Assembly: GCA_937894565.1 (NCBI GenBank) | Contig: CALBHK010000178.1 | Span: 1-43,842, forward strand | Length of the DNA stretch: 43,842 bases | Reading direction: 5' to 3' | From: an uncultured Chlamydiae bacterium | Lineage (GTDB): Bacteria > Chlamydiota > Chlamydiia > Chlamydiales > CALBHK01 | Part shown: in pieces, positions 41,841 through 43,842 of the stretch | Position numbering within the stretch: the stretch's first letter is position 1 | Layout: every line of letters starts with the position of its first letter | Notes under the pieces: generated by a model | Databases searched by the model: none | Seen by the model: the letters and a program-made list of their open reading frames with translations, nothing else | Told to the model about the DNA's origin: nothing | Translations under genes and position numbers: made by a program

Positions 41841-42347
41841 TTATTGTGTTTGTTGTTCTTCTTCCATTTTGATGAGCCACTGAATGGCTTCGCAGATCAT
41901 TTCAGATTTTTCTGTTTTCCGTCCCTGCAGCATCCGATTTGCATAAAGATCATTGAAAGCTTTGTAAATGTCTTCAGTCAAATTAAAGGTCATTTTATAG
42001 GTTGGAATTTTTTGTGTTTGCTGTTTTGTAGTTGGAAATATGGTTGTTGGCCGGGTTGTTTGAGTTTCTTGTTTGACATCCGGATTAGTTTCCAACTTTC
42101 CATTTTGTTGGATTGTTGTGTGGCCAGCTTTATTGTTAAGCGATTGGCTTATTTCCTGGAAAGATGGACTTCCAGCTGGGTGGGAATCTGGCTTGTTTTC
42201 TAGTTGGTTTGCTGGCTGGATTGTTTGTTTGCTTTCTGGTTTCCCTTCTTTCTGGTTGTCCAGCTTCCCAACCGGTTGATTATCATACATTTCATCTATT
42301 GATAACTTAGCTTTTTTCTTAATTTCACTAATTCCTGACATATGCAC
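41841..42347 (-). CDS. ParB-like partition partner with low-complexity linker
   Basis: 168 residues. N-terminal SEIKKKAKLSIDEMYDNQPVG, a long linker rich in Gln, Asn, Lys and Pro (about 30-115), and a C-terminal ribbon-helix-helix-like domain (YKMTFNLTEDIYKAFNDLYANR...EKSEMICEAIQWLIKMEEE). This size and layout fit a centromere-binding partner of ParA in plasmid partition. The start lies inside the ParA stop region (20-nt overlap); an in-frame ATG at 42341 is an alternative. The linker DNA is full of TCTGG/CCAGA, also found at 43540-43700. The partner role is inferred from order. Confidence 0.7.
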   Translation of the reverse strand: MHMSGISEIKKKAKLSIDEMYDNQPVGKLDNQKEGKPESKQTIQPANQLENKPDSHPAGSPSFQEISQSLNNKAGHTTIQQNGKLETNPDVKQETQTTRPTTIFPTTKQQTQKIPTYKMTFNLTEDIYKAFNDLYANRMLQGRKTEKSEMICEAIQWLIKMEEEQQTQ

Positions 42348-43110
42348 CTAACCTTTCCATTAGTTCGTTTGTAAAATCATGGTAAGCCTTAGCGCTTGAA
42401 CAATTAGGATCGAAATCGAAAATTGCTTTAGCTGCTTCTTGTGATTCCTTCAATTTCACGTTTTCAGGAATTCGTGTATTGAAGACTTTTTCTCCGAATA
42501 GATCATTAATGGCGTCGTATATTCTTTTGGAATGATTAGTAGACATTTTGAAGAAAGTGAATAAGACTCCTAGAATTTCAGCACGATGATTGACCAATTG
42601 ACCGACTTTCTTATTTGTTCGGTTGATGGTATCCATGAAATTCTGCATTCCAGCTAGGTTGAAGTAGTCCAGCCCAACAGGCAATATAATATAATCGGCT
42701 GCCAATACAGCATTTGTAAGAAGAGTTCCAAACGTAGGGGAGGTATCAATGATTATATAATCATAGGTGAGATCGACTAGTTTTGAACGAAGAGCAAATT
42801 CTTTAGCTTGAATTTGAGCGAGTTTAACATCTGCTACAGCTAAAGAGACATCTGAAGGGAGAATGTGGAGGCCTTCTATATAAGTGTCTTGCACGATATC
42901 TTTGACTTCGCATTCTTCTTGGCAAAGCAATTCAGCAATCGTTTGACGATTCTCTGTTTTGATTCCTAGGCCTATTGTGGAGTTGCCTTGCGGGTCTAAG
43001 TCTATCAATAAGACTTTCTTGCCAGCATAAGCTAAACCAGCCGCAAGGTTGATGCTAGAGGTCGTTTTCCCGCATCCTCCTTTTTGATTGGAGATGGCTA
43101 TTTTGAACAT
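42328..43110 (-). CDS. parA: ParA-type plasmid partition ATPase
   Basis: Deviant Walker ATPase that moves plasmids along the nucleoid. 260 residues. Seen: KGGCGKTTSS (10-19), the characteristic Walker A with a second Lys; LLIDLDPQGN (about 35-44); IIIDTSPTFG; a C-terminal ParA part with NTRIPENVKLKESQEA. No N-terminal DNA-binding domain, so it is like ParA type Ib or chromosome Soj. Candidate ribosome site AAGGAC at -15 of the ATG. First gene of the operon and divergent from the ribbon-helix-helix gene at 43274, so the 163-nt space holds both promoters. Confidence 0.93.
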   Translation of the reverse strand: MFKIAISNQKGGCGKTTSSINLAAGLAYAGKKVLLIDLDPQGNSTIGLGIKTENRQTIAELLCQEECEVKDIVQDTYIEGLHILPSDVSLAVADVKLAQIQAKEFALRSKLVDLTYDYIIIDTSPTFGTLLTNAVLAADYIILPVGLDYFNLAGMQNFMDTINRTNKKVGQLVNHRAEILGVLFTFFKMSTNHSKRIYDAINDLFGEKVFNTRIPENVKLKESQEAAKAIFDFDPNCSSAKAYHDFTNELMERLGAYVRN

Positions 43111-43273
43111 TGATTGAGTCCTTGGGTTAAATGAGTCCGTAAGCCACCAATCTAATCCAGTCGCCTATTTAAGTAAACAGTGAATTGATGATTTACTGGA
43201 ATCAATGATACTGCTAAGATGAGGAACATCTCAATAATGGTTATAGCAAATCGATACAAGAAGAAGGTAGAAA

Positions 43274-43444
43274 ATGGCTAAAAAACCTGTTAAAGAACTG
43301 CCTGAGAAGCCAAAAAGGGCTCGAATTACTTTAGAGTGTTCCCCTGAAACGAGAAAAGCGATCAGGATTATGGCTGCTCAGAACGACAAGAGCATGAATG
43401 ATTTCATTCTTTCAATTGTACTAGAAAAAATGAATGTGAAGTAA
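43274..43444 (+). CDS. Small ribbon-helix-helix protein (56 residues)
   Basis: Basic N-terminal tail (MAKKPVKELPEKPKRAR), a beta-strand RITLECSP, then two helices (ETRKAIRIMAAQNDKSMNDFILSIVLEKM): the classical RHH/CopG/ParG layout. AAGAAGG lies 6 nt before the ATG. It is divergent from parA and followed by a hairpin. Could repress the par operon or be a second centromere-binding protein. Confidence 0.75.
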   Translation: MAKKPVKELPEKPKRARITLECSPETRKAIRIMAAQNDKSMNDFILSIVLEKMNVK

Positions 43445-43475
43445 ATGTCCGGTGCCTAGTCGTTCTGATTAGGCT

Positions 43476-43506
43476 CGTTTCTCTTTTTTAAAACGAAAGA
43501 GAAACG
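43476..43506. terminator. Stem-loop after the RHH gene
   Basis: CGTTTCTCTTT (43476-43486) and its exact complement (43496-43506), 9-nt loop, 31 nt past the stop. A short T-rich segment follows. Likely a terminator. Confidence 0.55.
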
Positions 43507-43530
43507 CTGCTTCCCTTTATAAAAAATAAA

Positions 43531-43698
43531 TTATTTATAACCAAAACTGGATGGCTTATTTTCTGGACACCCATCTGGTTGGATAGTAAGAATGGCGGGT
43601 GGTTGTCTGGCTTTATGGATGTCCAGATCTGTGGCTTGTTGGTAGTCTGGCTGGTTTAAAAGATTTCCAGATGGATGGTTGGGTTTCTGGTAATCCAT
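43531..43698 (-). CDS. Possible small Pro/Gln-rich protein
   Basis: 55 residues, MDYQKPNHPSGNLLNQPDYQ then ATDLDIHKARQPPAILTIQP and DGCPENKP. In composition it resembles the linker of the ParB-like protein at 41841. A stop directly precedes the ATG and there is no clear ribosome site; the same DNA may instead be a repeat-rich centromere. Confidence 0.3.
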   Translation of the reverse strand: MDYQKPNHPSGNLLNQPDYQQATDLDIHKARQPPAILTIQPDGCPENKPSSFGYK

Positions 43699-43700
43699 TT
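43540..43700. repeat. TCTGG/CCAGA repeat cluster, centromere candidate
   Basis: TCTGG or its complement CCAGA occurs about eight times in 160 bp, at irregular spacing (ATCTGGTTGG, GTCTGGCTTT, TCCAGATCTG, GTCTGGCTGG, TCCAGATGGA, TTTCTGGTAA and others). It lies close to parA and the small RHH protein, as a parS-like site might. The last 50 bp of the window also hold an inverted iteron half, TGTAAACAAAAGTG (43791-43804). Confidence 0.45.
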
Positions 43701-43842
43701 ACATGTTTAAATGGAATTCCATAAACCCAACCATATTAGTTTCATTGTATTATGTCTTGCGAATGATTTCAAATTCTTATTTTATTCGGGTGTAAACAAA
43801 AGTGTTGGCAAAATTTTTCTTGGTATGCGATAAATACTTTTT

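Noticed and set aside
1..43842. tRNA or rRNA genes and tRNA-linked attachment sites
   Set aside because: No cloverleaf or conserved rRNA segments were found by eye; none can be claimed.

Overview
ORGANISM AND REPLICON. The window looks like part of a large, AT-rich plasmid or plasmid-borne island. It carries a ParA partition ATPase, a second partition-like protein, a primase-helicase, a probable initiator and a 2.5 kb gene-free region with iteron-like repeats, plus phage-derived genes and a metal-resistance island. No rRNA or tRNA gene was seen. An 87-residue protein resembling the chlamydial histone-like protein HctA (Hc1), together with the general gene content, suggests an amoeba-associated bacterium. 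My first guess is an environmental chlamydia (Parachlamydiaceae-like); Legionellales are the main alternative. This host assignment is inference.

LAYOUT. (1) 1-17140: one uninterrupted + strand gene run, with spacers of at most about 15 nt and several overlapping start/stop codons. It encodes the C-terminal two thirds of a CusA-type RND pump, a Ca-type P-type ATPase, phosphoketolase, an outer-membrane efflux lipoprotein, a Met/His-rich multicopper oxidase, a membrane protein, an alpha-glucan phosphorylase, an ATP-cone/nuclease protein, a beta-CASP RNase-like protein, an archaeal-type AMP phosphorylase and a PRPP synthetase. (2) 17250-19511: a copper P1B-ATPase. (3) 19515-21966, - strand: two small membrane proteins, an isoprenylcysteine-methyltransferase-like protein and a GC-richer GH144-like glucanase. 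(4) 22082-25779: a CsoR copper repressor with promoter and operator, and two Cys-rich small proteins, split by a complete 2765-bp insertion sequence (22732-25496) flanked by an 8-bp target duplication. (5) 26007-27113: acetate kinase. (6) 27160-35286: phage-like accessory region. Tail-fibre-like, HNH-like and HTH genes lie on the - strand; an Hc1-like protein, a PD-(D/E)XK nuclease, a DUF1351-like protein and RecT lie on the + strand. (7) 35287-37806: origin-like region with scattered 27-28 bp repeats. (8) 37807-43110, - strand: replication/partition operon. (9) 43274-43842: a small ribbon-helix-helix protein and a TCTGG-rich putative centromere.

HOW THE GENES FIT TOGETHER. The copper genes form a multi-layer defence: envelope efflux (RND plus outer-membrane factor), periplasmic oxidation (MCO), inner-membrane export (P1B-ATPase), Cys-rich scavengers and CsoR control. 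Interleaved with them is a carbon/nucleotide module: nuclease, RNase, AMP phosphorylase and PRPP synthetase, with phosphoketolase and acetate kinase able to turn pentose phosphate into acetyl phosphate and ATP. The physical mixing of these modules in one transcription unit is the most striking feature, but the metabolic link is inferred and some steps (for example ribose-1,5-bisphosphate conversion) have no gene in the window.
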